This document shows, in pieces, positions 11,239-22,875 of a DNA stretch of 64,000 nucleotides. Origin of the DNA: Cephalotus follicularis (lineage: Eukaryota; Streptophyta; Magnoliopsida; Oxalidales; Cephalotaceae); NCBI GenBank assembly GCA_001972305.1, contig BDDD01000316.1, positions 62,001-126,000 of the forward strand. Direction: 5' to 3'. The first letter of the stretch is position 1, and every line of letters starts with the position of its first letter. The notes beneath the pieces were generated by a model, which saw only the letters and a program-made list of their open reading frames with translations, did no database searches and was not told where the DNA came from. A program made the translations under genes and the position numbers.

Positions 11239-11796
11239 TTGGGTCATCCTAGTGAGTCAAGGATGTCAAAGTTGGTTAAGGATGGACTTTTTGACATCCA
11301 AGACTTAGAGTCTTTTCCAACATGTGAATCTTGCCTGCTTGGAAAAATGACCGATTCTCCCTTCTCCGGTCAAGGAGAGAGGGCGGTGGATATACTGGGT
11401 TTAATCCACACCGACGTCTATGGACCTATGTCGATCAGTGCCCGAGGTGGATATCTTTACTTCATTACTTTTACCGATGATTTGTCACGGTATGGGTATG
11501 TGTTTCTGATGAGACACAAATCAGATTCCTTTCAGAGGTTCAAGGAATTTAGAAATGAAGTAGAGAAGCAAACAGGTAAGCCCATTAAAACACTTCGATC
11601 AGATCAAGGGGGTGAATACCTTTCTGCTAAATTCCAGGATTATCTTAGAGATAATGGCATTCTCTCACAGTGGACACCTCCAGGAACACCACAGCATAAT
11701 AATGTGTCCGAATGGAGGAATCAGACCTTGAAGAATATGGTCCAGTCCATGATATCGTTTGCAGACCTCCCTTCCCCTTTTTGGGGTTATGCATAG
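11239..11796 (+). pseudogene. Copia integrase
   Basis: The frame starts in the zinc-binding domain (LGHPSESRM with CESCLLGK, giving His and Cys ligands) and enters the catalytic core. All three catalytic acids are visible: Asp in IHTDVYGP, Asp in RSDQGGEY, and Glu in VSEWRNQTL. It stops at TAG (11794-11796) inside FWGYA. The same frame continues after this stop. The protein would insert the cDNA copy into the genome. Integrase lying upstream of RT identifies this as copia rather than gypsy. Confidence 0.9.
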
Positions 11797-12228
11797 GAAA
11801 CAGCTGCATATGTCCTTAACTGGATTCCTTCGAAATCTGTTCCCTCCACTCCATACCAGGTATGGAGTGGGAGGAAACCCAGCCTAAACCATTTGAAGGT
11901 TTGGGGCTGTCCAGCTTATGTTAGTAGGTTGGAACCTAATAAGCTGGAGGCACAATCGGATCGGTGACGGTTTATAGGGAATCCCAAAGAATCAATGGGA
12001 TATTATTTCTACCATCCCAGCGAACAAAAGGTTTTTGTTTCGCGTAATGCTATTTTCCTGGAGAGGGAATTCCTACTCGCAGGAAGCAGTAGGAGTAAAG
12101 TGGAACTCGAGGAGTGTCCACCGGGATAAACACCACAGAACGGAAAGGAATTAGAGGCTGGTACCTCTAGGGACACAGCTGGAATTAGATTCCAGCATAA
12201 GATTAGATCTCATACAGGCACTCCTATA
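11797..12228 (+). pseudogene. Copia integrase C-terminal region and linker to RT
   Basis: Reading on after the TAG gives ETAAYVLNWIPSKSVPSTPY, WSGRKPSLNHLKVWGCPAY and YFYHPSEQKVFVSRNA, the typical copia integrase C-terminal region. It is interrupted by a TGA near 11966 and a TAA near 12127. It joins the RT region in the same general frame. Confidence 0.75.
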
Positions 12229-13845
12229 TTGAGGAGATCATGCAGAGTTTCAACAGTGCCCAAGAGATACGGTTTTCTCGTTGAAGGCACTGATGAACCC
12301 AACATCATCAAGGATGATGAGCCTGCCAGCTATCAGGAACCAGTGCAAGGCACTGAATCCGAGGCATTGTTAGATGCCATGAAATCTGAGATGGATTCCA
12401 TGTATGCCAACCAAGTTTGGAACTTGGTCAAAGCTCCCGAGGGCATAGTTCCTATTGGTTGCAAATGGATCTTCAAGAAGAAGATTGGCACAGATGGAAA
12501 GATTGAGACAAACAAAGCGCAATTGGTGGTGAAAGGGTATAGACAGCGACATGGTGTCGATTATACCAAAACTTTCTCACCAGTTGCTATGCTCAAATAT
12601 ATTCGAATTTTGCTTGATATTGCCGCTCATTATGATTTTGAGATATGACAAATGGATGTCAAGACTGCGTTCTTGAAGAGGACATTTATATGTCCCAACC
12701 CCAGGGGTTTACATCCATTGAAACTTCGCACCATGGTGTGCAAGCTTCAAAGGTCGATTTATGGCCTAAAGAAAGCATCTAAGAGCTGGAACATACGTTT
12801 CGATGAGGGTATTAAGTCTTTTAGTTTCGTTAAAAATGTCAATGAGCCTTGTGTCTACCGGAAACAGGATAACTCAGGCATCACTTTCTTGGTACTATAC
12901 GTGGATGACATTCTACTCATTGGGAATGATGTAGGGATGTTGAAATCCATGAAAGTATGGCTAGCCAAGAACTTCTCCATGATGGATTTGGGAGAAGCCT
13001 CCTACATACTTGGTATAAAGATCTATAGGGATAGATCTAGTAGGTTGCTTAGGCTTTCCCAAAGCCAGTACATAAGCAAAGTTCTGAAACGGTTTAGTAT
13101 GGAGAATTCCAAACAGGGCTTATTGCCCATAGGCCGTGGAATTAAACTTTCTAGGAAGATGTCCCTGCAGACATCTGAGGAAATGATAGCCATCAGTCTG
13201 ATGCCTTATGCTTCGAATGTAGGATCGATCAGGTATGCCATGCTGTGTACTAGGCCTAATGTGGCACATGCATTGGGTATGGCAAGTCGATTTCAGTCCA
13301 CTCCTAGTATGAAACACTGGGAAGTAGTCAAGGGTATCCTTATGTACCTTAGACGGACTCATGATGCTTTCTTGATCTACAGTGGAAATAGCGAGTTGAA
13401 ATTGGACGGGTACACTGACTCCAGTTTCAATAGTGATCCGGATGATCACAAATCAGTGTCGGGATATGTCTATATCCTGAATGGCGGTGCTGTGAGTTGG
13501 ACAAGCCCAAAACATGACACTACAACAGACTCCACTACGGAAGCAGACTGTATAGCAGCCTCAGATGCTGCAAAGGAGGGTGGTGTTTGGATGCGTAAGT
13601 TCACAGCTGAACTTGGAGTGGTGCCAACCATTAGTCGTCCTGTAGTTCTCTACTTTGACAATAATGGGGTTGTTGCACAAGCCAAGGATTCCAAACATAT
13701 CCAACGGCGTTATCACTTGATCCGTGAGATCATTGACAGAGGAGACATAGTGTTAGAGAGGGTTGCCTCAGAGGAAAATATAGCAGACCCACTAACTAAA
13801 GCTCTTTGTAGTAATGTATTCGAGCGTCATGGCTTCGTGGCTTGA
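12229..13845 (+). pseudogene. Copia reverse transcriptase and RNase H
   Basis: Two frames in register are separated by a single TGA at 12646-12648. RT motifs in order: PIGCKWIFKKK, ATAF-type VDYTKTFSPVA, the catalytic Asp in MDVKTAFL just after the stop, and YVDDILLIGND with the paired aspartates. The RNase H domain shows Asp in YTDSSF, Glu in STTEADCIAAS and Asp in YFDNNG, followed by QRRYHLIRE and the end IADPLTKAL. The stop at 12646 falls where a Trp codon is usual. Apart from this stop the second part (397 codons) is open. Confidence 0.92.
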
Positions 13846-13861
13846 GGGCCAAGTGGGAGAC
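13846..13861 (+). other. Copia polypurine tract
   Basis: GGGCCAAGTGGGAGAC, directly after the RNase H stop and before the 3' LTR, is the usual plant copia polypurine tract. Confidence 0.85.
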
Positions 13862-15955
13862 TTTTAGAGAGACTGTGACCCGTCAAGCCACTAGGTGGCT
13901 GGATGTACATACATTCTGCTCATATAATATACAGTCTTGTTCTATCCATGTTACATTGTGCAAATTATATTTTATTCATGACATAACTGTATATGTTTTA
14001 TCACATAATTGAAGCATATCACTACTTACATATATGATGCCCTATCACATCAAAGGGTTGGTTGTCAAGCCAAGGGCTATGAAAGAGACTTCCTTATTCC
14101 CTATGACTAAATTGTTCCAATTCATAGGTTCACTTATTTTGGGAATTAGTGAACCGGATAGACTTGTCGTGTTATGCTTGCTCTCGCGAATAGGAGGGTG
14201 GAGTATCTCATTGCCACTTGGGTTGAACCCTAAAGCTAATACGGGGTGCGTGCTGGGAGCACGTACACTGAACTTGACCCACCATGGAAATTCTATTTGG
14301 ATGGTCACATATCCCGTGTCAATAGAGTTTCCCATCTGAGACAGTAGTGTATAGACTCAATGAGTCTAGCAAGTTCTTAGAGGACTGGTCTGATCCTTAG
14401 ACCTGAGCGACTACTGTACATTGCATAGAGATTGTCTGACTTTTATTTCTGCCCTACCCAGTTCTTTCGCGGGACTGGAAAATAGGCAGCTTTTAGGTCT
14501 TGCAGGATTTATGTGAATGTAAGTGAGTTCGCAACATGTGATCATCACACCTGATGTGATGGTGATTAGCTCTGTAGTATCTGTATTCATTGTGAACTTT
14601 GAAATACCTGGCCAGGTTATGACTAGCCGGAACCTATGGTTTCCAGAAAGGCTTATCGATAATCATGATGGTAATTATAGATTTATAGATTCTGGCATAT
14701 CTAGGGTTGACACGTATCCTTACCCTAGGCCTTGATCGGAGCCGAGGATGACGAGGGATTATAGTACACGGTAACTGTCGTCAGGATAAAGTATTGGATG
14801 TATCAGAAACGGACTTAATTATGGAAATTAATTAAGGGATTAATTTGCACACCTACAATATGATGGTCATAGGTTCAAGGTCTTAAAAATAGTCAAGGAC
14901 TATTTATGGTTAAGTTACTTAAAAGCAAGGCGTCTTAGTAACATACCATCGTTACTGATTTAATTCCAGACTTTCGGGTCTCGCCTCACGAGTATATGTA
15001 TTGGATACATATAACGTATAGTTTTATAACGTGTGATGGCACATGTTATATTGTGGTGCATTAGAGATGTTACGTGACTGATTAGTTGACGAAACATACT
15101 AATATCATTATGGTATTAAATAATAATTTGATTATTATTCTCTTATCTCTCTAACTCTCTCTTGCTTGGTTGCATGGCTAGCTGATTTGGAATGAAGATT
15201 GCATGATGAAAGACGCGTGCAGTTTCTCTGTATGGAAAGCAACACGTTTTCTTGATATGGAAACTCGTATGTCATGCAACAACAAAATGGAAAAGCCATA
15301 TGTCTTGTCTTTTAGAAAAGGATATGGCACCAAGGATGAGAACCGGGATTTGTATTCATGGAATGAAATCCCATTAACACGTTTTTCATTATGGATGGCT
15401 TAATGGTGATCCATATTTGGGGGATCACATCATTGGATGCATGAATGCATAAGAGAGAGGGAGAACACGTTTTCTAAAGACTGGAATGTACCTCGACATC
15501 TTGCGTAGTAAGATAGAGTTTGGCATTTAGTTCTCAAAGAACAAAAGAGAAAAGAGTGAAAACTCAATACCATAACAGCATAGCTTGATTTCTACAGGTG
15601 GTGTACTACTTTCATTGAGAACTACTTCTCCTATATTGATCTTAGTATAACATTAGACATATAGGATTTGTTTCGTTATTACGCTGCTGTCTATTCCTGA
15701 GTTAAAACTTTAAGTCTCAGAACGGATTCTTGAAGCAAGGAGTTGGTTGCTTGGTATAATCTCTATTTTTCTCAATATGTATATAAGTGATTGTTTGATT
15801 GGGTTGTTGATTGGCGATCCTAGGTTGTTTGTGATCATTTATGGAGTTATATTATAGGATGTTATTTATTTTGGAGCCACTTTAATGAAAATTAAAGTTA
15901 TACATCCTATGTACCTAACGTCTAAAATGGCCATAAACTCGGTATTATTCTTTCA
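13862..15955 (+). repeat. 3' LTR of the copia element
   Basis: It aligns end to end with 4589-6682. The first base pair has decayed from TG to TT, and the end ATTCTTTCA is intact. It is followed by the TSD CATAA at 15956-15960. Confidence 0.93.
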
Positions 15956-15960
15956 CATAA
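15956..15960. repeat. Target-site duplication CATAA, right copy
   Basis: It matches 4584-4588 exactly and directly follows the CA end of the copia 3' LTR. Confidence 0.93.
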
Positions 15961-17239
15961 CACTTGGTCATTAGTGTTTATGGTTCCTCCCACTATTTTA
16001 ATTAAATTCCACACCTCCATGTGAAACTCGAGATTTCCAACCTCCTAGTGGGGATTGGAATTCATCCAACATATTATGGCCTCAGCTGTGACATGACAAA
16101 CCATAATAGCTAAGATGGTTAGGCTTGCTTGCCAATTTACACTCCGCAGGGTCCCACCCTCACTGTGTAAGATCCAATCATGGATTTGGCCTCGCAGCTC
16201 AATATGGTCAGGGTTGTGGCTCGACAAGCCATTAAAGCCATAATAAGTAAGTTACCCATAATCCTCAAAGACATGCGCCTGTTTTGACACCCACACGTGT
16301 GCATGTCCAAGTGCCAAAGCATAGCCATCTCCCTGCAGTGCCTAGCACTGACATTGGCATGACACTAGACAAACTATAGACCTTAGTTGTCTCTAACCGC
16401 TCACAACATATCCATGCCACTCAACGAGAATCGTGGAAGGCTACGTTGGGTCACTTACTTGTATCTTTGACGTTAAGACTTATTATTTATAGTTTGGGAG
16501 GTATTTGGGTCTCACATTTTAATTTTTATCAAGCCTTTAATTAATTTATTGGTTGCATTAGCCAATTCCAATTAATTACGGCTAAGCCTGCTTGACGTGT
16601 TTGGACCATCCATCTCATGCAACCTATGTCCAAGATAGAAATAAAATGGCCTGGCTAGGGACTCAAACTATAAGTGATCCGCACGAGCCAATGCGATCAC
16701 TCTGTCCCCTAGATGAACTATTTAATTCTAATTTATTACAAAATGTACCATGTATTCATGGCCTTTATGGGTCTTGTAATTTTCTTGATCTTCCTCTTCT
16801 TCCTTCTTTGTCACTCCCTCTTTGGTTATAAAATGAAATTTCTAAAAAATAAAATGAAGTTAAAGAAGAGAATACAAATTAGAGGGAGAAAAGATCATAT
16901 CCTAGAAAGGAATTAAAAGATAAGAAATGTGGTGCTCGCAGACAACCTTATTACAGACCAATTGAACCATTAAAGTAATAAATAAAATTAAACATTCACA
17001 AGTGAAACCAAAAGCTAGGTCAAGTCCCTTAGCTTACCATCATGCATAAGATATTCAAAAAATTATATCTAATGTAAACTTTGAATAAACACAAATAATT
17101 CCAATTTTCGATGGCTAATCGAAATAATTGTAACTAGTGAGCCAATATTTCAGTAAAACTCTCACTAGATTAATTAAAGCTTAGTTGCCCCTTGGTTTAA
17201 GGAAAAATAATTTAGTTTTCAAAAGTTTTCAAAAAACAG

Positions 17240-17580
17240 TGTGCGTGCGCATGTGCACCCTGTGCGTGCGCGTACGCTACGTGCCCTGCACGTGCGCAGT
17301 GTGTGTTCTACACATGCGTCAAGTGCCTAGAACTTCCTCCCCATGTGTCATGCACGCATTCACTGCGTGTGCACTGCCTGCGTGCACAACACCTGTGCAC
17401 TGCGTGCCCTGCATGCGTGCGTTGGGTGCCTGCTCAGCAGGTGCGTGTTGCCCGCATAGTGCGTGCATGCTGCCTGTGCGCATGCGTTGTGCGCAGCCTG
17501 CATGTGTTAGCCGCTTACACTCGCTGCTTGTACCGCGTGCCCTGTACACACACTGTGTGCCTTGCACACAAGGCTGTTGT
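17240..17580 (-). repeat. TGCG/GTGC-rich low-complexity tract
   Basis: About 340 bp of degenerate TGCGTGC/GTGCAC-type sequence with alternating purine-pyrimidine runs, unlike the A/T-rich flanks. It lies in the host leader near the primer-binding site. Open frames across it are products of the simple sequence. Confidence 0.85.
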
Positions 17581-18163
17581 GCAGATTTATTCTCCAAAAA
17601 AAGACACATGAAATATGCAGAAAACTAACAGGAACATTCTGCATGAAACTATGAGCATTGTGTGCATTACGCGCACGAACTACGAGTCTAGGTTTCTGCC
17701 CATAATGTATGACTTCCATGTAGGCACACATGCTGCCCTGTAGACAGCTGTAGTTTTGCTGCCTGTCTACCTAACAGCAGGTAAATTCTTGCCGGAAACT
17801 ATGTGCAGAAAATTTTTGCACGCGTTCGTTTTACTCGCAGCCACTCGTAACACTTTGAAACCCAAGCCCGTTGACCTTGCAAGGCCCTGTCAATGATCCG
17901 TAACTGTACTTATGAGCCTATATTGTTGTCCACGTTACAAGACAGCCCCCAATACACTCTTCCGGACACAAAAACAGTCCACTAGTTGGTCTACGACACT
18001 AGTTCGCAAATTCTTCCAACCAACACACAAACACACATCACAATCTAATTGCATATTTATAAAACAACCAAGGAAGGGAAATAAAGTCAATATACAGCCA
18101 CAATAATCATTTCAAAACATCCACCAAAACTGAAATTAATGTTTAATTGAAATTAAAAAGGAT

Positions 18164-18176
18164 GGCTCTGATACCA
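18164..18176 (-). other. Primer-binding site of the minus-strand host element
   Basis: The complement reads TGGTATCAGAGCC, a perfect match to the initiator tRNA-Met type site. It is one base from an LTR end (minus strand TTTTCTAACA). This shows the orientation of the host element. Confidence 0.88.
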
Positions 18177-18177
18177 C

Positions 18178-18558
18178 TGTTAGAAAACTGTTAGGGTTTC
18201 CGTTGATTTTGAGCCTAGGTTGCCAATAGGTATAATTTACATTTTTAAAATATCCAAAACTCCAAGTCAAGGATCTAACAAACATTCCAAGTCCCAAAAT
18301 AAATGTCACAAAATATCCATTTAATATTCAATTGAACTACACTAACTAGTCAGGCGTGCTAATATTAAAACCTAATCCAATTCGGCAAAGTCACAAGGAA
18401 CTAAATCATACCATCGTTTGGAGGCTCCATCATCTTTGGCCACCTCCTTCACACAGCATGAACAGCTCCTTAGCTCAAAGCTTTGTCGCATCTAAGTTCA
18501 TCCAAAATGCTCGAACAGCTTTCATTTGGTCCCAAAAGGGAACCTCCAAAGTCATACC
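18178..18558 (-). repeat. 5' LTR of the host element, 3'-terminal part
   Basis: It begins on the plus strand TGTTAGAAAAC, the complement of an LTR end in TAACA, next to the primer-binding site. The LTR is split at 18558 by the gypsy element and continues at 49585. Confidence 0.75.
18554..18558. repeat. Target-site duplication ATACC, left copy
   Basis: ATACC precedes the gypsy LTR at 18559. GTACC follows the far end at 49580-49584, a match at four of five bases. Confidence 0.75.
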
Positions 18559-18778
18559 TGTGACGCCCCAAATTCCTTTCTGTGCTGTTCATGCATACCT
18601 TGTACTGTATCGTACCGTATTGAATTGTATTGAATCGAATTGTATTGTACTGACTTGTACTGGACCGTATTGTATTGTATCGGCATGAAATAAATATGTA
18701 CTTATCGATTATAGTATGGAACGTATGCATGTATAGTCGGGATTTTGGACTATGTGTCGAAGAGATAAGGAAATTGAC

Positions 18779-18786
18779 TGTATAAG
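18779..18786 (+). promoter_or_regulatory. LTR TATA-like box
   Basis: TGTATAAG here corresponds to TATATAAG at 26051-26058 in the 3' LTR copy, followed by a pyrimidine-rich patch (CCTCCCTCTTTTTCTCTC). This is the most likely promoter of the element. It would place the palindrome array about 0.5 kb downstream, inside the transcript. Confidence 0.6.
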
Positions 18787-19289
18787 TCAATGTCCTCCCT
18801 CTTTTTCTCTCATTTTTCCCCACAATCTCCCTCTCTCTACCTTTCTCCTCCCCTCTCTTAGCTAGACAGCCTTCATCCTTCATCTAGTAGCTCCGGTTTG
18901 GCTTCTTCCATCAACAAGATAGAAACTGCAAGCTGTGGCTTACCAATTGAACAATAAAGGAGAGGATTCTTGGGAATTTCCAGCCTTGGATCGATTGCTG
19001 CTCAATTATTGAAGCTGCTATTTTAGGTAGGACTTCTTACTTGAATTGCCTACTACTTGTATAGATTGATTGATTGAATTCAATGATTGTATTGAGTGAA
19101 TTATAGGTTCTGGGGTTTTTTATTAAATCCTTAGCAAAATTGATATAGAAAATGATAGAATTTGTAAATTGAAGGTAGTAACTTGTCTTACTAACCTTAA
19201 ATGATTGATTTTAACACTTGGTTTTTAAAGAATAGGTTTTAAAGGGTTTTTGACCTGGGATTTGGCTATTTTTCTGCATAAAATCGACC

Positions 19290-19650
19290 CTGCCAAGTAA
19301 CGACATCGATCCCTAGCCCAAGGACATCGATGTCTTTTGCTTGAAATGTCGCATCTTCGAATTCTGTAGCAAAGACATCGATGTCTTTCAAAGACATCGA
19401 CGTCTTTGCCCAGGATCTCTCTTCTTTGAAGAAGACATCCATGCGCATTTACAGGCTATTTTTAATGAAACGCGTCGACGCCTTTTCCCAAAGACATCAA
19501 CGTCTTCAAGCCAGATCTCTATACAAATAGAGAAAGACATCGATATCTTTCAAAGACATCGATGTCTTTCAAAGACATCGATGTCCTTCTGCAGTTTTAA
19601 CGAATTTCCTGAAACGCATCGATGTCTTTCGCCAAAGACATCGACGCCTT
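19290..19650 (+). repeat. Array of ATCGAT-core palindromes in the LTR
   Basis: At least eight copies of a motif close to AAAGACATCGATGTCTTT occur here, including perfect 18-bp palindromes at 19371-19388 and 19552-19569. Variants have GACGTC or CAACGTC in the second half. The array is repeated in the 3' LTR at 35405-35770. Confidence 0.9.
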
Positions 19651-20578
19651 CAGTGCATAATGGAATTTTAACTGTTTTAAAAGCTGATTTTCAACCGCTT
19701 TTTCACATCACCGCTTGACCGGAGCCTCACTTGAGGTATTCAAGCGTTTGAAACACAGTTTTCTACGGTTTTCAAAGATTGAAATGATAATTGCTAGAGT
19801 GACAGAGTTAGCCATAGCGATGATCCAGTGATTTTCATCAACCGGATAGACATTTCTTCCCATCTCGTTGATTCGATTGTCACCGTCTATTGGCTACTAA
19901 CTGATTGATTGATTGTTTGTTTGATTCATAAGTGTTGCGAGTCTAAGTTTGGAACGTTGGCCGCACATTCCCATTTCTCCATTACACATCACCACTTATC
20001 GGCATTATACTGACAGATCGCATCAGCATGTTAGGTTGTTGACTTTGTCCACCTATTTCGTCGATCGCGTCATTTATTGTATTGATCTGCTGATGAGCAA
20101 TACTGTACTGATTGATGATTGATGCTCTCGGAGGGTCGTAGCTCCGCCATGGTTGTAGCTCATCGATATTGTATTGACCCAGCCGTAGGCTTGAAGACCT
20201 ATGAGTCCCAAACATGATCAGTTTGAAACAAATGGGTAGATCTCCCATCTTTTTTGAAGGACTACATTCTGTTGGATTGATCATTGCCACTGATTGACAC
20301 TGTACTGACCGAGGTCGCATGCTATATAGGATATGATTGATATGATTGATTGATTGGGTGTTTGATGCACCACCACTGAGTGTCTGCTATTTATTGATTG
20401 TTATAGATCCTATCCATATGCTCTATTATGGGCCAGTGGCATACGGATAGTGGATCGCCAATTGTATTCATGCATTTTCCATATCATGCATTGATATTGT
20501 ACACCGCACATTATATTGCATAAACTGTCACTGATATTACACACTATACATGCATACATGCTGCATGGGGTTTCTGCA

Positions 20579-20592
20579 TAGCCTTGTGGCTA
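20579..20592 (+). promoter_or_regulatory. Short hairpin TAGCC-TTGT-GGCTA in the LTR
   Basis: A five-base stem with a four-base loop, followed by ACCCC and a second GGGG/CCCC pairing around the CCTTCGAGG sequence. It lies about 400 bp from the LTR end, the same area that holds the TTAGCC/GGCTAA hairpin in other families. The other LTR copy has it near 42044. Confidence 0.5.
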
Positions 20593-21004
20593 ACCCCATC
20601 CTTCGAGGTGGGGCTGTGTTGTACTTTTATGTGCGGCATAGGTAGGGCAACAAGTAGCAGCGGACAAAAGGATTGAAGTTCGGCGTGACTGCATGACCGT
20701 TGGGATGTGATAGAATCGTTTTACAGATCGTGCCGATGAGACTGAAGACTAGTATTGTAGGGGAATGTATTGAAATTAAATGACTGGTCTAGTATTGTAC
20801 CTGAATATATTGTATTGTAATGACTAGTACTGTACCGTTTGTACTGCATGAATGGATTATCATACTGTATCTTCTGATTATGACATGTACTGAAAATTTT
20901 TAAGTTTTTCCGCATTTTTATATTGCTAGTCCCGACCATTGTATTGTATATTGGATTGAGAATAATGCCACGTGTCCGTTCTGCGGGCGTGGGGTGTTAC
21001 AGAA

Positions 21005-21016
21005 TGGTATCAGAGA
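21005..21016 (+). other. Primer-binding site (initiator tRNA-Met type)
   Basis: TGGTATCAGAGA starts three bases after the LTR end. Confidence 0.88.
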
Positions 21017-21187
21017 CATTGGTCAGCCTGCTAGTAAAGTATATTAATGCGTTGATTGAGATTGACTGAATGGAATTGCATGATATATGTTCTTGCCTAT
21101 TCATGCTTTTGTTTATTTGGAAAAGAGATTGATATTGGAATTGAAAGTGATTGTATCTGATCATACCATTGTTGTCTTCTTATAACA

Positions 21188-22423
21188 ATGGATAATAGAG
21201 GAAGGCATGGCAGACGGGGTGGAAGGAATGCCCCTGCCCTTACTCCTGCCCCTATTCCTGTGGATGATGAACCGACTCATGGTAATGTCTTTCCAAAGCA
21301 TGACCCTAATGCTCCTTCCGTCAGGGCTGACCCTGAGGTTTGGAGGCAGATGTGCGCCACTATGGCACAGATGCATACTCTGATGGGATGACAACAGGCT
21401 CAAGTGGAGCGTAGGCCAAGGAGGGAAGATATGTTAGGCCGCTTTCTAAAGTTGCAGCCTCCAACATTCATAGGACTCCCTGATCCTGCCCTTGCTGAGT
21501 CTTGGCTAGCTCATTTTGAAAAGATCTTTGAAGCAATGGGATGTGAAGATGAGAAGAAGTTGGTGTTGGCAGTGTATATACTCCAAGGAGAAGCCGAACA
21601 AAGGTGGGCTATGGTAAATACAGATTGGACAAGGAATGGTACCACCCACTCTTGGGATGCCTTCAAAAGAGAGTTTAATGCAAGGTACTACCCTCAGGTA
21701 GAGATCTACAGAAGAGAGGTTGAATTTGTCAACTTGGTACAGGGAAGCATGACGGTTGCTGAGTATGAGGCAAGATTCATGAAGTTAGCCCGATCTGCCC
21801 CATACATAGTTGAAGGTCAAGAACGTAGAGCGAAGAAGTTCCTTAGAGGACTGAGATTGGACTTGCGGAGATAGTTAACTCCCTTGGATTTTACCTGCAT
21901 ATCGGATATCTCTTCCCGAGCCATGCAGCTTGAGGATATTGGAGTGGAGGCTAGACAGATGAGAGAGAAAGCCCGAACTCGATCTACTCCTTCTGCTTGG
22001 CAGAGTGGTAGTGACACTGGCAGTGCTAAATCATAGAAGACTGATAGTAGCCCCTCTCATGGTTCTCAAGGTAGCAGTCAAGGCAGCGAGAATCAGTCTC
22101 ATTTTGCTCGGAGTAGAGGCAGGTCTAGAAGTGCACACCGTGGAGGCCGATCTTCAGGATCTAGTTCAAGTGTACCCTCCAGGTTTGCAGATGCTGGTAA
22201 CCAGAGTGCCCCAGCTCCTTGCATGCATTGTCAGAAGACCAACCACACTTTTGAGAATTGTAGATGGTTTTTGGGCCATTGCTTGGCTTGTGGTGGTTCC
22301 GACCATATCGCCAGAGATTGCCCTCGGAGTTTTCATCCTAGAGGAATGGATCAAACACAGCAGTCACAGCCTCCACAGGGACTAACCACCAGTACACTAT
22401 CTTCCTCCCGTGGGACTTCGTAG
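21188..22423 (+). pseudogene. Gypsy gag
   Basis: Starts at ATG 21188 (MDNRGRHGRRGG). The frame meets a TGA near 21389, resumes as the capsid domain at 21404-21874 (PPTFIGLPDPALAESWL, VYILQGEAEQRW, FNARYYP, EFVNLVQGSMTVAEYE), and meets a TAG near 21872. Two zinc knuckles follow in the 22223-22330 area (CMHCQKTNHTFENC and CLACGGSDHIARDC), each C-X2-C-X4-H-X4-C. This is the retrotransposon gag family of chromoviruses, which packages the RNA. The capsid domain is intact between the stops. Confidence 0.88.
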
Positions 22424-22442
22424 TCCAGGGGGAAGCAACCTA

Positions 22443-22875
22443 TGGGTTCTACTCTGACAGTCCAGGCTAGAGTGTTTGCTTTGGAACCGAGTGTTGCAAC
22501 AGAGTCTGATGTTGTGATTGGAGGTACTATTCGACTCTTTCAGCTTCCAGCATGGGTTCTTATTGACCCGGGTTCATCACACTCATAAATTGCATTACTT
22601 TTTGTCTCCCATGTTGGTTTGAGACCCTTCCTTTCTTGATGGAAGTGTCCACACCTCTCGGTGAGTCGGCGACCACCGATCGAGTGTGTAGATATTGTGT
22701 TATTGAGATTGATGATCTTTGCTTGTTAGCCGATCTTATTGTTCTTCCTATGGATAGCCTAGATGTGATTCTGGGCATGGATTGGTTGTTTGCTGGTTTT
22801 TCTCAGGTGGATTGTAATCGGAAAGTGGTGGTTTTAAGTCCTCCGGGACGAAAACCTGTTCAATTCTTTGGTACC
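22443..22875 (+). pseudogene. Gypsy aspartic protease
   Basis: The region from VFALEP onward reads as a retropepsin-like domain. The catalytic triplet, normally D-T/S-G, reads D-P-G in [10 protein letters not shown], so the threonine or serine is lost. A TAA follows within the same motif. The later part ([18 protein letters not shown]) keeps the conserved ILGMDWL segment. It would have cut the polyprotein but cannot be active. Confidence 0.8.

Larger units (their letters stand above)
4589..15955 (+). mobile_element. Ty1/copia LTR retrotransposon, full structure, degenerate
   Basis: The two LTRs are both 2094 bp (4589-6682 and 13862-15955). There is a perfect 5-bp TSD (CATAA), a tRNA-Met type primer-binding site, a polypurine tract, and gag, protease, integrase, RT and RNase H remnants in the copia order (integrase before RT). 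The internal region is long because it has a long leader and a truncated solo LTR (7550-9870) on the opposite strand. Nine differences in the first ~128 aligned LTR bases point to a fairly old insertion. All coding parts are interrupted. It lies in the opposite orientation inside the leader of a related copia-type element. Confidence 0.93.
15956..18177 (-). other. Leader (internal region) of the minus-strand copia-related host element
   Basis: Read on the minus strand, a primer-binding site (18164-18176) is followed by about 2.2 kb without any gag or pol similarity. It contains a TGCG-rich tract (17240-17580) and then A/T-rich sequence related to the leader of the plus copia element. The element continues at 4507-4588 and enters its 3' LTR, so no coding region is present. 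Either it is a non-autonomous derivative with a leader only, or gag-pol was deleted. The plus copia element lies inside it, opposite in direction. Confidence 0.7.
18559..21001 (+). repeat. 5' LTR of the gypsy element (2443 bp)
   Basis: It begins TGTGACGCCCCAAATTCC and ends GGGGTGTTACA. It contains a TATA-like box (18779-18786), a pyrimidine-rich stretch, a palindrome array (19290-19650), long TTGATTGATTGTATTG-type A/T repeats, and a small hairpin (20579-20592). Confidence 0.93.

Noticed and set aside
17185-17628. Cys-rich 147-codon frame and overlapping frames on both strands
   Set aside because: They are translations of the TGCG/GTGC simple-sequence tract. All frames are open because stop codons are rare in such sequence.
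18164-18183. tRNA gene suggested by the tRNA-Met matching sequence
   Set aside because: Only 13 bases match the 3' end of the tRNA complement, next to an LTR end. It is a primer-binding site.
19290-19650. CRISPR-like array of regular repeats and spacers
   Set aside because: Repeats are short palindromes with irregular, non-unique spacing inside a plant LTR, and no cas genes are present.
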